Assembly: GCF_018397995.1 (NCBI RefSeq)
Contig: NZ_BBQH01000084.1
Location: forward strand, 1 to 48,993
Reading direction: 5' to 3'
Length of the DNA stretch: 48,993 nt
Source of the DNA: Rhizomonospora bruguierae
GTDB lineage: Bacteria > Actinomycetota > Actinomycetes > Mycobacteriales > Micromonosporaceae
A program made the position numbers and the translations under genes. Positions within the stretch are counted from its first letter, which is position 1. Every line of letters starts with the position of its first letter. Below, one piece after another: positions 9,242 to 18,167 of the stretch. The notes under the pieces were generated by a model that was not told the DNA's origin, did no database searches, and saw only the letters and a program-made list of their open reading frames with translations.

Positions 9242-10132
9242 TCAGGCGGCGCGGGCGGTCTGCCACTGCAACGAGGCCGGCGGGCGGGCCGGACCGGCCT
9301 GCGCGCGTACGGGCGCGACGGCGGAACCGTACTGCTCCTGCCAGGCGGCGATGGCAGCGGTGCACGCCTCCCGGCGCAGGCTCCGCGCGGCCTCGGCGGC
9401 GTCCTCGGCGACCCGCCACGCCGCCCGCTCCCGAGCCGCGGCGGACCGGTACGCGCCCAGCGTGGTGTCCCGCACCACCTTCCGCAGGTGGATCTCCTGC
9501 ACGACCGGGTGGCGGCGCGGGTCCCAGCCGTCGCGGTGCGCCAGGGCATCGCTGAGCTGCAGAATGGACAGTTCCCGCCGCCAGCACGCCGCCATCGCGG
9601 CCCGCCGCAGGTACCGCTCCCGGTCGACGAACTCGGCCGGCGTGCGGGGCGTCCGCGGCACGGGCAGCGCGGTCGTGGCCAGCACTCGGCGTGCCGCCGC
9701 GTCCGCCTTCTGGTACGCCTCCCACGCGTGCCCGGCCTCGCCGTGCGCCGTGGACCACTCCCCCCGGCGCCGCACCGCGATCGCCGCTGACCGGTCCGCG
9801 GCCACCGCCACCTCCGCCGCGAACCGGCTGGCCTCCACCGCCGAAGCGCGCGGGCGCCACCCCCGCGGCTGCTTCGCCGGCCTCGGCGCCCGGTCGCGCC
9901 GGGCGATCTGCGGTAGCGCGACGGTGGCTTCCCTGCCCCATTGGGCCGGCACGGCCGCCGGGTGGGGCGTCGTTCCCGCGGCCGGCCCCTCGGGGTCCTC
10001 GGCGTCGCTGGGTGGCTGGCCGGTGCGGCGAAGGGTGGCGACGAGAGTGATGAGCGCGGGCACCAGCAACGCCAGCCAGATGCCGGCGGCCCGGGGAATG
10101 TCGAGCAGGAACGTGTTCAGCACCATCTGCAT
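9242..10132 (-). CDS. Hypothetical membrane-anchored protein
   Basis: A 296-residue protein with one hydrophobic helix near the N-terminus (about residues 10-35, containing AAGIWLALLVPALITLV) and a long Ala/Arg-rich, probably helical, cytoplasmic part. The start at 10132 is chosen over a longer frame because GAGGTG lies 8 bases upstream and the membrane helix then begins shortly after the Met. I do not recognise a family. The gene follows, at 219 bases, another unrecognised gene on the same strand. Confidence 0.5.
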   Translation of the reverse strand: MQMVLNTFLLDIPRAAGIWLALLVPALITLVATLRRTGQPPSDAEDPEGPAAGTTPHPAAVPAQWGREATVALPQIARRDRAPRPAKQPRGWRPRASAVEASRFAAEVAVAADRSAAIAVRRRGEWSTAHGEAGHAWEAYQKADAAARRVLATTALPVPRTPRTPAEFVDRERYLRRAAMAACWRRELSILQLSDALAHRDGWDPRRHPVVQEIHLRKVVRDTTLGAYRSAAARERAAWRVAEDAAEAARSLRREACTAAIAAWQEQYGSAVAPVRAQAGPARPPASLQWQTARAA

Positions 10133-10351
10133 GATCAACACCTCTGGGGTGGACGAGGCGAGTGGGTTAACCGGCCGCGCCCAGCGACGCGGCGGTGAGA
10201 GGAGTGCGACCCATCGGGCCGGCACGCGGTGAATCTTTCGGTCGCCGCTGACGGCGGCGCGCCTTGGGCCGCATCGCGACCGGTACCGCGCGACCGTGCC
10301 GGACGGCGGTACGGCGGCGCGGCGGGCCGGCGGTGTGCCAGCGGCGCGGTG

Positions 10352-10915
10352 TCAGCGGTGCGGCGGGGCGCGCAGGCCGACCGGCGCGGCGCTCCGGCCG
10401 GCCGCGAGGTCGCCGGCCGCCGAGCGCCAGGCGAACGACCGCGCCACCAGAAGATCAACGGGCCGGGCGCCCGCCGGGAGGGCGACTCCGGCGAAACCAG
10501 CGCGAGCCGCCCGACCGTCGCCGGCGAACCCGGCGTCGGCACCCACGGCCGCCACTCGCAAGAGATTGGCGCCGGTGGTGGCCACGCGCACGGCGCCGGC
10601 AGCGTAGTCGGCCAGCCGCACGACATCGACGCCGTCCGCGGCCTCTCGCACGACGCCGGCACCGGCGGGAGCCGCCGGTGCGCCGCCCGCGGCGAGCGCT
10701 CCGTCCCCAGTGGATATGGATGCGGCGCGCTCGGTGGCGATCGACACCGCGGACGGGTGCTGCGTCGCCGGGGCCGGGTCGCCCTGGGACACGGGGGCGC
10801 CGGCCGTGGCCATCAGGCCGCCGACCCCGACCGCGAGCGCCGCGATTCCGGTCAGGACCTGGAGGGATCGGCGCACGATCCACCGCATCATGCGGAGGAG
10901 CGCGTCACCGGTCAC
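10352..10915 (-). CDS. Hypothetical secreted or membrane-anchored Ala-rich protein
   Basis: A 187-residue product with a basic N-terminus (RWIVRRS) and a hydrophobic stretch (about residues 17-40, LQVLTGIAALAVGVGGLMA), then an Ala/Gly-rich low-complexity region. The GTG start is preceded at six bases by TAGGTT, a leaderless -10. No known domain is visible, and low complexity leaves some doubt that this is the correct frame. Confidence 0.4.
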   Translation of the reverse strand: MTGDALLRMMRWIVRRSLQVLTGIAALAVGVGGLMATAGAPVSQGDPAPATQHPSAVSIATERAASISTGDGALAAGGAPAAPAGAGVVREAADGVDVVRLADYAAGAVRVATTGANLLRVAAVGADAGFAGDGRAARAGFAGVALPAGARPVDLLVARSFAWRSAAGDLAAGRSAAPVGLRAPPHR

Positions 10916-10921
10916 CCCGCC

Positions 10922-10927
10922 AACCTA
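10922..10927 (-). promoter_or_regulatory. -10 element of leaderless promoter
   Basis: TAGGTT on the minus strand, six bases before the GTG at 10915. Confidence 0.4.
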
Positions 10928-11026
10928 CTCCGCGCCGCAACCACTCGCATCCCCCGGTGAGCAACGCCACCGATTTCTGTCCACTTTAGACGAAAAGCGA
11001 TCATGCATATCGGACCGGTGCCGGCG

Positions 11027-11983
11027 TTAGGCCGGTGTGGAGCCACCGTCCAGCCGGACCAGTTCGTCGATGCTCCGGTCGGGCCGCAGGCCGCGCCACG
11101 CCGGGTGGCGCAGCCGGCCGTCCGGGGTCCAGGTGCGGAACATCACCTCGCCGACGAGGCTCGGCTCCACCCAGTGCGCCGTGCGCGCGTGCTCCCGCGG
11201 CACGCCTTCGAGGGCCGGCGTGAGCCGGGCCAGGCGGCCCAGGCGCTGGCCGAGGTCGCGCAGCATCGCCCGGGTGAAGCCGGTGCCGACGTGCCCCACG
11301 TAGCGCAGGCACCCCTGCGCGTCCGGCAGCCCCAGCAGCAGCGAGCCGACCTGCCCCGCCCGCCCGCCGGACCCCGGCTTCCAGCCGCCGACCGCGACCT
11401 CCACCGTCCGGTTCAGCGGCGTCTTGACCCACGACGGCGAGCGCCGCCCCGGCTCGTACGGGGAGGTCAACCGCTTGGCGACGACCCCCTCCAGCCCCAG
11501 TTCGACCGCGGCGGCCATCACGTCCGCGCCATTGCCCTGCCACCACGGCGGCACGGGTTCGGGCAGGTCCAGCGCCTCCAGGCGGGTACGCCGCTGCGTG
11601 TACGGGCGGCCGACCAGCAGCCGGCCGTCCTCGGCGAGCAGGTCGAACGCGTACAGCCGGACGGGTACCGCGGCGCGCAGCGCGGGCGACGGGCTGCGCT
11701 GGTGGATGCGCTGCTGGAGGCGGCTGAAGCTGGGCACGCCGGACGCGGTCAGCGCCACGATCTCCCCGTCGAGGACGAGCCGGGCGGCCCGCAGCGCGCC
11801 GGTCAGCGAGCACAGTTCGGGGTACGAGGCGGTCACGTCGCGGTTGTTGCGGCTGAGGATGCGCAGCGAGCCGCGGTCCACCTCGACGATGGCCCGCACG
11901 CCGTCCCACTTGAACTCGAAACCCCAGCCCGGGCCGGTCGGCATCGGGCCCGGCGTCGCCAGCATCGGCGCCAGGCCCGCCAT
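11027..11983 (-). CDS. ATP-dependent DNA ligase (LigC / LigD-ligase type)
   Basis: A 318-residue stand-alone ligase with the nucleotidyltransferase core (residues 1-200) and an OB-fold domain (about 205-310). Motif I is EFKWDGVRA, with the adenylated Lys at residue 25. Further motifs are LVLDGEIVAL (III), LYAFDLL (IIIa), EGVVAKR (IV) and SWVKT (V). Such ligases seal nicks in stationary-phase repair and end joining. The ATG has AAAGGA about eight bases upstream. No Ku or polymerase domain gene is adjacent. Confidence 0.88.
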   Translation of the reverse strand: MAGLAPMLATPGPMPTGPGWGFEFKWDGVRAIVEVDRGSLRILSRNNRDVTASYPELCSLTGALRAARLVLDGEIVALTASGVPSFSRLQQRIHQRSPSPALRAAVPVRLYAFDLLAEDGRLLVGRPYTQRRTRLEALDLPEPVPPWWQGNGADVMAAAVELGLEGVVAKRLTSPYEPGRRSPSWVKTPLNRTVEVAVGGWKPGSGGRAGQVGSLLLGLPDAQGCLRYVGHVGTGFTRAMLRDLGQRLGRLARLTPALEGVPREHARTAHWVEPSLVGEVMFRTWTPDGRLRHPAWRGLRPDRSIDELVRLDGGSTPA

Positions 11984-12235
11984 GGTCTGATCCTTTACGC
12001 GGGACCGGCGCCGCCGCCGGAATATCGACCATTACGGTGCCCCTACGCGGCTCGGTGCCCCTACGGCTGGCCCAGGCTTTTGCGCCCTCGCCGCGGATCG
12101 GCGCGCCGCCCACGCGGACGGTGGACCTGCCCGCCGGCACGGATGAGCGACCCGGGCCCGTTTCAACCGTCGAAGGTCAGCGACACCACACGCGTAGCAC
12201 CGATGAGTTTCCGACGCGGAAGAGGTCTACCCGTT

Positions 12236-13105
12236 ATGACCGCCCACGTGCTTGAGACCCCCGAGGTCGACCTCGCCTACGACGTCCACGGCCCGCTGCC
12301 GACCGCCGGCGGCCGCCCACCGCTGGTCATGATCGGCCAGCCCATGGACGCCAGCGGCTTCGGCGCGTTGGCATCGCACTTCACCGACCGCACGGTCGTC
12401 ACCTACGACCCGCGCGGCCTCGGCCGCAGCAGCCGCAAGGACGGACGGATCGACCACTCGCCGGAAACCCAGGCCGGGGACGTGCACGCCGTCATCGCGG
12501 CGCTCGGCGCGGGCCCGGTCGAGATGTTCGCGAGCAGCGGCGGTGCCGTGACCGCGCTCGCCCTCGTGGCGGCGTACCCCGACGACGTGACCACCCTGGT
12601 CGCGCACGAGCCGCCGCTCATTCCGGTGCTCCCGGACGCGCAGGCCGCCGAACACGCCCGGGCCCGGGTGCGGGACGCGTACGAGGAGAAGGGCGCGGGC
12701 GCCGGCATGGCGGCCTTCATCGCGATGACGTCGTGGCCGGGCGAATTCACCGACGACTACTTCGCCCAACCCGCGCCGGACCTCGCCGCGTTCGGCATGC
12801 CGGCCGGGGATGACGGATCCCGTGACGATCCCCTGCTCTCCGACCGGTCCTGGGCGGTCAGCAGCTACCGACCGGACGTCGATGCCCTCACCACGGCGGG
12901 GACCCGGGTGGTGATCGCGGTGGGCGAGGAGTCGCGGGACGTCTTTACCGGACGCACCGCGGTGGCGACGGCCAGGCTGCTCGGTCAACAGGCGACGGTG
13001 TTCCCGAGTCATCACGGCGGCTTCCTCGGCGGCGAGTTCGGCTACGCCGGGCAGCCTGCGGCCTTCGCCCGCAAGCTCCGCGAGGTCCTCGACAGCGCCG
13101 GATGA
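12236..13105 (+). CDS. Alpha/beta hydrolase
   Basis: A 289-residue alpha/beta hydrolase. DPRGLGRS and the nucleophile region FASSGGAVTALAL are visible, so the elbow is A-S-S-G-G rather than the usual GxSxG; the His is probably in SHHGGFL near the C-terminus. The start at 12236 follows AGAGGT with suitable spacing; upstream in-frame sequence lies antisense to the ligase region and is not coding. It converges on the two-component genes. Confidence 0.8.
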   Translation: MTAHVLETPEVDLAYDVHGPLPTAGGRPPLVMIGQPMDASGFGALASHFTDRTVVTYDPRGLGRSSRKDGRIDHSPETQAGDVHAVIAALGAGPVEMFASSGGAVTALALVAAYPDDVTTLVAHEPPLIPVLPDAQAAEHARARVRDAYEEKGAGAGMAAFIAMTSWPGEFTDDYFAQPAPDLAAFGMPAGDDGSRDDPLLSDRSWAVSSYRPDVDALTTAGTRVVIAVGEESRDVFTGRTAVATARLLGQQATVFPSHHGGFLGGEFGYAGQPAAFARKLREVLDSAG

Positions 13106-13144
13106 CGATCGCCCCCATTGACGCCTGAGCCCGGGGCGTGGTGA

Positions 13145-13792
13145 TCAGTCGAGCAGACCCGCATCCCGGACGATCATTGCGGCCGAGACGCGGTTGTCGA
13201 CGCCGAGCTTGGCGAAGATGCGGGCGACCGTGGCCTTGACGGTGGCGAGGCTCAGGTAGAGCTGCTTGCCGATCTCGAGGTTGGTGAGCCCCCGGGCGAG
13301 CGCGACGGCGACCTCCCGTTCCCGCGGCGACAGGTCCGCGACCGCGGCCGGGATCCGGGGGTCGACGTCGCCGTGCCCGGTGGCGGCGGCGATGACGGTG
13401 GCGGTCACCGCCGGGGACAGCACCGGGTCGCCGCGGTGCACGGCCTTGATCGCGTTGATCATCTCCGGTGGGTCGGCGTCCTTGAGGAGGAAGCCGTGCG
13501 CCCCGAGCCGCAGCGCCCGCAGCACGTGGTCGTCGGTGTTGAAGGTGGTGAGCACGATCGCCCGGGGCGGTGAAGCCAGCCGGGCGAGGTGCTCCAGCAC
13601 GACGAGCCCGTCCACGCGGGGCATGCGGATGTCGAGCAGGACGATGTCGGGCCCGGCCTCGCGGATGACCCGCAGAGCGTTGTCGCCGTCGTCGGCTTCG
13701 CCGACGATGCCCAGTTCGGCGTCGGCACCCAGGATCAGCCGGAGCCCGGTACGCACCAGTGGGTCGTCGTCGACGACCACGATCCTGATCAC
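13145..13792 (-). CDS. LuxR/NarL-family response regulator
   Basis: A 215-residue regulator: receiver domain (residues 1-120; phospho-acceptor D54 in LLDIRMP, Lys in LLKDAD) and a C-terminal LuxR helix-turn-helix (about 148-210, LSPREREVAVALARGLTN). The GTG at 13792 overlaps the stop of the kinase gene by four bases, which fixes the start; the longer open frame upstream is inside the kinase gene. It probably controls the divergent ABC transporter at 15124. Confidence 0.9.
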   Translation of the reverse strand: MIRIVVVDDDPLVRTGLRLILGADAELGIVGEADDGDNALRVIREAGPDIVLLDIRMPRVDGLVVLEHLARLASPPRAIVLTTFNTDDHVLRALRLGAHGFLLKDADPPEMINAIKAVHRGDPVLSPAVTATVIAAATGHGDVDPRIPAAVADLSPREREVAVALARGLTNLEIGKQLYLSLATVKATVARIFAKLGVDNRVSAAMIVRDAGLLD

Positions 13793-14964
13793 CGGGCCCT
13801 CCGTGGGATGCGCACCGTGAGGGCGAACTGGTTGTGCTCCATCGTGGACGTGATGGTGCCGCCGAGCATCTCGGCCCGTTCGGTGATGCCGATCAGGCCG
13901 AGTCCGGCGCCGCTCGGATCGGGGATCGCGGGCCCGCCGACCGGATTGCTGACCGTGAGCACCAGGTCTTCGTTCGCGCCGTCGGCGATACTCACCTCGA
14001 CCGGCGCGTCGGGGGCGTGCTTGCGGGCGTTGGTCAGGCATTCCTGCACGATCCGGTACGCCGAGCGGCTGACCTGCGACGGGAGGTCGGCCAGGCCCGT
14101 CGCGTTCAGGTCGAGCCGGACCCGGGTGCCGCTCTCCCGCACCTCGGCGACGAGGACGGGTAGCTCGCGAAGGGTCGGCTGCGGCGGCTCGGGGGCGGCC
14201 CGGCCGTCCCGCAATCGCGTCAGGACCACCCGCAGCTCATCGAGGGCCTGCCTGGCGTTGCGCTGGATGACCCGCGCCGTCTCCCGGGCGGTCGGGGTGT
14301 CAAGGTCGTCGACGTAGGCGAGCGCCCCGGCGTGCATGGCCACCAGGGAGAGGCGGTGGGCCAGCACGTCGTGCATTTCGCGGGCGATCCGTTCGCGTTC
14401 CCGCAGGCGTGTCCGCTCGATCCGGGCGTGGTCGGCGTCGCGGCGGGCGGCCCGTGCGTCGTCGCGCCACGCCTGCTCGCCGGCGATGCTCCTCGACAAC
14501 CAGCCGATCAAGGTCGCCACGACCAGCCCACCGATCCCGATGGTCGACTCGACCGTGGCGGCACCATCCCACTCGGTGCGGTAGGGCCCGGCGAGCAACT
14601 GCATGATTTTCGCCAGGATCAGCCATCCGCCCGACAGGAGGACGATCGGCGACGTGCCGTGGCGCCTGGCGCTCGTCGCCTGGGCGACGAACGCGGCGCC
14701 GATGCTCGCCGGGCCGAGGAACAGGCAGCAACCGACGAGCACCACGCAGGGGTGAACGAACCTGTGCCGCAGCGCCAGGGCACCGATCCCGGCGAGGCCG
14801 GCGGCCGCCACCGTCAGCGGCATGTGCCACGGCCGGTGGGCCGGAGCCAGGAAGGCGGCCAGGTAATACAGCCAGAACAGCACCGCCACGGCCCACCCGA
14901 GGGCCGGGGCCGGCGGCGCCAGGTGGCGCAGGGCCATCAGGCGACTGCACGCGGGGGCCGTCAT
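13789..14964 (-). CDS. Sensor histidine kinase (HisKA_3 type)
   Basis: A 391-residue membrane kinase: five or six hydrophobic segments between residues 20 and 165, then the dimerisation/phosphoacceptor domain with REMHDVLAHRLS (His198) and an HATPase domain with NARKHA and GLGLIGI. There is no large extracellular sensor domain, as in intramembrane-sensing kinases that detect cell-envelope stress. It is translationally coupled to the response regulator, and its leaderless start is preceded by TAGGCT. Confidence 0.9.
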   Translation of the reverse strand: MTAPACSRLMALRHLAPPAPALGWAVAVLFWLYYLAAFLAPAHRPWHMPLTVAAAGLAGIGALALRHRFVHPCVVLVGCCLFLGPASIGAAFVAQATSARRHGTSPIVLLSGGWLILAKIMQLLAGPYRTEWDGAATVESTIGIGGLVVATLIGWLSRSIAGEQAWRDDARAARRDADHARIERTRLRERERIAREMHDVLAHRLSLVAMHAGALAYVDDLDTPTARETARVIQRNARQALDELRVVLTRLRDGRAAPEPPQPTLRELPVLVAEVRESGTRVRLDLNATGLADLPSQVSRSAYRIVQECLTNARKHAPDAPVEVSIADGANEDLVLTVSNPVGGPAIPDPSGAGLGLIGITERAEMLGGTITSTMEHNQFALTVRIPRRAR

Positions 14965-14970
14965 CCCGCC

Positions 14971-14976
14971 AGCCTA
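14971..14976 (-). promoter_or_regulatory. -10 element of leaderless promoter of the kinase gene
   Basis: TAGGCT on the minus strand, six bases before the ATG at 14964. Confidence 0.5.
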
Positions 14977-15123
14977 CGAAAGGCGCGAGGTCAACCCGGC
15001 GACCAATGGCCTGTTCGGGTAGCCGATCGGCTCGTTTCCCGCTCGGGTCGGGAGCCTGCCGGACCCGCCGGCTGAGCCGATCGCCCGCAGCGCCGGCCAC
15101 CCTCGGGACGCTGGAATGCATGC

Positions 15124-15837
15124 ATGATCGTCTTCGACGGGCTGACCAAGCGTTACGGGACGGCGACGGCCCTTGACCGGGTCTCCTTCACGGCCCCGGC
15201 CGGAACCATCACCGGACTGCTGGGGCCGAACGGCGCCGGCAAGTCCACCACCCTGCGGATCCTGCTCGGCTTGGCCAGGGCCGATTCCGGCCGCGCCAGC
15301 ATCGCCGATCGCCGCTACCCCGAGCTTGCGAACCCCGCGCTGCTGGCGGGCAGCCTCCTCGACGCCGACTGCTTCCACCCTGGGCGCACGGCCAAGGAGT
15401 CACTGCGGCTGGCCTGCCTCACGATCGGGCTCCCGCTCGCTCGGGTGACCGAGGTCCTCGACGAGGTAGGGCTGTCCGCGAAGGAGTCCCGGCGGCGGGT
15501 GCGCACGTTCTCGCTCGGCATGCGGCAGCGGCTCGGGTTGGCACTGGCGCTGCTGGGTCGACCGGCCGCGCTGATCCTCGACGAGCCGGCCAACGGTCTC
15601 GACCCCCACGCCCAACGGTGGCTGGCCGACCTGCTGCGCGCCGAGGCCGCGCGCGGATGCGCGGTGCTGCTCTCCAGTCATCAACTGGCGGAGGTGGAGC
15701 AACTGGCGGACCGGCTGGTGCTCATCGACGGCGGGCGGGTGCTCGCCGACGACACTCCCGACCGGCTGCGCGCCGAGTACGGAAGCGTCGCCCGGTTCTA
15801 CTTCGCCCGCACCGCCGGAAGAGACCACACCGCCTGA
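15124..15837 (+). CDS. ABC transporter ATP-binding protein
   Basis: A 237-residue ATPase with Walker A GPNGAGKST (residues 34-42), an SLGMRQRLGLA signature in place of LSGGQ, Walker B ALILDEP and the H-loop SSHQL. This signature form is common in bacitracin/antibiotic-type exporters. It is followed at 30 bases by its permease and preceded divergently by the two-component system, the usual layout of an envelope-stress detoxification module. Confidence 0.88.
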   Translation: MIVFDGLTKRYGTATALDRVSFTAPAGTITGLLGPNGAGKSTTLRILLGLARADSGRASIADRRYPELANPALLAGSLLDADCFHPGRTAKESLRLACLTIGLPLARVTEVLDEVGLSAKESRRRVRTFSLGMRQRLGLALALLGRPAALILDEPANGLDPHAQRWLADLLRAEAARGCAVLLSSHQLAEVEQLADRLVLIDGGRVLADDTPDRLRAEYGSVARFYFARTAGRDHTA

Positions 15838-15867
15838 CGAACGACCACCCCGGAGGGAACCGCAAGC

Positions 15868-16590
15868 ATGAACGCAGACCGCAGCAATCGACCAGCGTCC
15901 CTGGCAATGCTGACGATGGTCGAACTCCGCAAGCTCGTCGACACCCCGGCCGGCATCACGATCTGCCTGGTGGCCACCGTCCTGGCCGGGATCTTCGGCG
16001 GCGGGGCGGCGCTCTACCGGCAGCCGGCCACCATCGGCGACATCGCGCTGCTGGCCGGAGTGCCGGCAGGCACCCTCGTTCCGGTTCTGGCGATCCTGCT
16101 GGTGACCGCCGAACGCACCCACCGCACCGCGCTGACCACCTACGCCCTGACGCCGCGGCGCCACCGCATCCTGGCCGCCAAGGCCGGCGCGGCCATAGCC
16201 GTATCGGCGGCGGTCACGCCACTGGCCCTGCTGGCCGCGGTCGTCATCGGACCCGTCGGGTCGCTCGCCACCGGCGACCCGACGGTATGGTCCGTCGATG
16301 CCGGGGCCCTCAGCAGGTTTACTATCATCAATGTCATCCTGGCGTTGACCGGCTATGCCCTCGCCCTGGCGATCGGCAACGCACCGGCACCGATCGTCAT
16401 CGTGCTGATCTGGCCCATGCTGGAGAGCATGCTGCGCACCGCCAGCCCCGCGCTGGACGCGATCGTGCGCTGGCTCGACGTCGCGGCCATCACCGAAGAC
16501 GCCGGCCGCGCCGCCACAGCCCTCGCCTTCTGGGTGGCACTGCCCGCCCTGATCGGGTTGCGCCGAGCGCTACGAGCAGAGGTGCGATGA
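15868..16590 (+). CDS. ABC-2-type transporter permease
   Basis: A 240-residue membrane protein with about six hydrophobic helices, sitting 30 bases after its ATPase partner, with GGAGGGAACC before the ATG. It would form the membrane half of the exporter. Substrate unknown. This is the last ordinary gene before the peptide cluster. Confidence 0.82.
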   Translation: MNADRSNRPASLAMLTMVELRKLVDTPAGITICLVATVLAGIFGGGAALYRQPATIGDIALLAGVPAGTLVPVLAILLVTAERTHRTALTTYALTPRRHRILAAKAGAAIAVSAAVTPLALLAAVVIGPVGSLATGDPTVWSVDAGALSRFTIINVILALTGYALALAIGNAPAPIVIVLIWPMLESMLRTASPALDAIVRWLDVAAITEDAGRAATALAFWVALPALIGLRRALRAEVR

Positions 16591-16724
16591 ACACCTGACA
16601 ACGCCTCGGTCAACCCGGTCCGGCCGGCCAGCATCCGCAGCAACACCGCATCGACGTGTGACACCCCACCCGTTCCGGCCGCGGTGACCCGCGGATCCTT
16701 CGGCCACGCCGTCAACCGCACCGT

Positions 16725-16796
16725 GGAAGTGCCCCCCGGTTAGCGATCCTCGTAGCCGCCGCAATCACAAGTTTCCCCTGCTAGAGAGGCACTTCC
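16725..16796. repeat. Inverted-repeat pair at the left cluster border
   Basis: GGAAGTGCC (16725-16733) faces GGCACTTCC (16788-16796), 63 bases centre to centre. A near copy of the same arrangement lies at the right border (44698-44770). The two share the 11-mer AGGCACTTCCG. It is either a two-half-site operator or the ends of a small mobile-element relic. Confidence 0.5.
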
Positions 16797-17058
16797 GGCT
16801 ATCTATCCACCGGAAGATATCACGGGTTGATGATCACCATGAATCATCCGGCAGTCCGAGATTACGAGATGCTCCCGCGCGCCGGCCCCATTGGGCCATG
16901 ATCAGCAACATGAGCCGCCGGTTGACCGGCGAGTGCACCCGGACCCGGCCCGGCGGCGTCCGCAAATCGGGCGAACCATCCAATGTCTAGATTAGATGCC
17001 ACTCACTCGGAACCTTACTTCCCTCCGACTTTGCGGTGCCCGTTCTCCGGCTGGTGGG

Positions 17059-17087
17059 TTGCCCCATCGACGTCTATGCGTTACGGT
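17059..17087 (+). promoter_or_regulatory. Probable promoter of the main biosynthetic operon
   Basis: TTGCCC (17059-17064), 17 bases, TACGGT (17082-17087). The -10 lies inside the dyad GTTACGGTAAC (17080-17090), and a second dyad CAACAGTTG follows at 17095-17103, so repression by a dimeric regulator is plausible. The leader to the first gene would be about 50 bases. Confidence 0.45.
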
Positions 17088-17145
17088 AACACGCCAACAG
17101 TTGTCCTTCGCATCGCGAATCGCAGATGTGCGTCACGAGAGCAGG

Positions 17146-18120
17146 ATGTCGCTGGTGGAGTATTCGGTTCAGTTGCCCTTCTCGACCATAAAAGCCGAGC
17201 AGGTTCTGCCATATGCGTCGCTGGTGGAATGGACCGGTGCCCGTCGGCTATGGCAAGGGCAGACCTTCACGGTCGAGCCGCACCAGGCCTTCACCTTTCT
17301 GGCTGGCACCGGCACCCGTATCCCGGTCGGGCTCGGGGTGACGCTGATGCCACTGCGGCACCCATTCGAGGCCGCGATCCAGGCCGCCTCAATGGCGCGG
17401 ATCATCGGCCAGGATCTGACCATCGGTTATGGGCCCGGAGGCCGCAACTTTCAGGCTATGCTGCGCGCGGCCCCCTATCGCAGCCCGCTGACCGCCACCC
17501 GGGAGTACGTGCAGATCGTCAAGGGCCTGCTGGCCGGCGGATTGGTGGAGTTCGTCGGCGAGTATTTCACCTGCCATGGCGCCGTGTCGTCCACGCCGGT
17601 GCCCCGGGTGGAGGTCGCCATGGGGGTGCTGCGGGAGCGGATGGCCACGCTGGCCGGCCAGGTCGCGGACGCGGCCATCACCTGGCTGACACCGGCACAG
17701 TACCTGCGGGACACCGTGGTTCCAGCGCTGCGGGCGGGGGCCGCCGAGGCAGGGCGACGGCCGCCGCGGTTGGTCGCGATAGTCCCGCTCGCGCTGTCCC
17801 GGCCAGGCCGGACAGCGTCCGAGCTGGCGCTGGCCAGCAATGCCGCACATTTGCAGGCACCGCATTACCAGGACATGTTGCGCAAGGCCGGGGTGGACGT
17901 GGCCAAGGGGCACGCACCGGAGCAGGCCGCCGGTGCCGTGGTCAATGCCGGCGCCTTCCTGTACGGCGATGCCGACTTCCTGGTGCGCGGCCTGAAGGAG
18001 TACGAGGCCGCGGGTGTGGATGAGGTAGTGCTGAACCTCACCGGGGTCTACAACTCTGCGGGGCCGGCAAAAACGCTGGCCGAACTCAAGCTTCTACTGA
18101 AAACGGTTGGCGTGCTGTGA
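17146..18120 (+). CDS. LLM-class flavin/F420-dependent oxidoreductase (LanJC-like candidate)
   Basis: A 324-residue TIM-barrel oxidoreductase of the luciferase-like family, with family hallmarks in RIPVGLGVTLMPLRHPFEAA and the GYGPGG turn. The start at 17146 is where similarity begins and follows GAGAGCAGG; the open frame to 16996 lacks coding character. It is the first gene of the operon. Enzymes of this fold use F420H2 or FMNH2; in lanthipeptide clusters the LanJC group reduces dehydroalanine to D-Ala. Because the same operon has a Ser/Thr-dehydrating LanKC, reduction of dehydro-residues is the most economical role, but that is inference. An oxidative role on another substrate is also possible. 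Confidence 0.75.
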   Translation: MSLVEYSVQLPFSTIKAEQVLPYASLVEWTGARRLWQGQTFTVEPHQAFTFLAGTGTRIPVGLGVTLMPLRHPFEAAIQAASMARIIGQDLTIGYGPGGRNFQAMLRAAPYRSPLTATREYVQIVKGLLAGGLVEFVGEYFTCHGAVSSTPVPRVEVAMGVLRERMATLAGQVADAAITWLTPAQYLRDTVVPALRAGAAEAGRRPPRLVAIVPLALSRPGRTASELALASNAAHLQAPHYQDMLRKAGVDVAKGHAPEQAAGAVVNAGAFLYGDADFLVRGLKEYEAAGVDEVVLNLTGVYNSAGPAKTLAELKLLLKTVGVL

Positions 18121-18167
18121 CATTCGAATTCAAGTGATCGTCTCGATGGCGGGGGAAGGATGAGGCC

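Larger units (their letters stand above)
16591..17145. other. Left border region of the RiPP cluster
   Basis: No supported gene is seen. From about 16750 the base composition is visibly richer in A+T than its surroundings. It holds the inverted pair GGAAGTGCC...GGCACTTCC (16725-16796), the dyad GATGAT-8-ATCATC (16829-16848) and the probable operon promoter at 17059-17087. Confidence 0.5.

Noticed and set aside
16839-16901. 20-codon ORF in the left border (MNHPAVRDYEM...) as a possible third precursor
   Set aside because: No ribosome binding site, no leader block and no terminal Thr.
16996-17145. A 50-codon upstream extension of the LLM oxidoreductase
   Set aside because: Family similarity and a ribosome binding site begin at 17146; the extension overlaps the promoter and is low in coding character.
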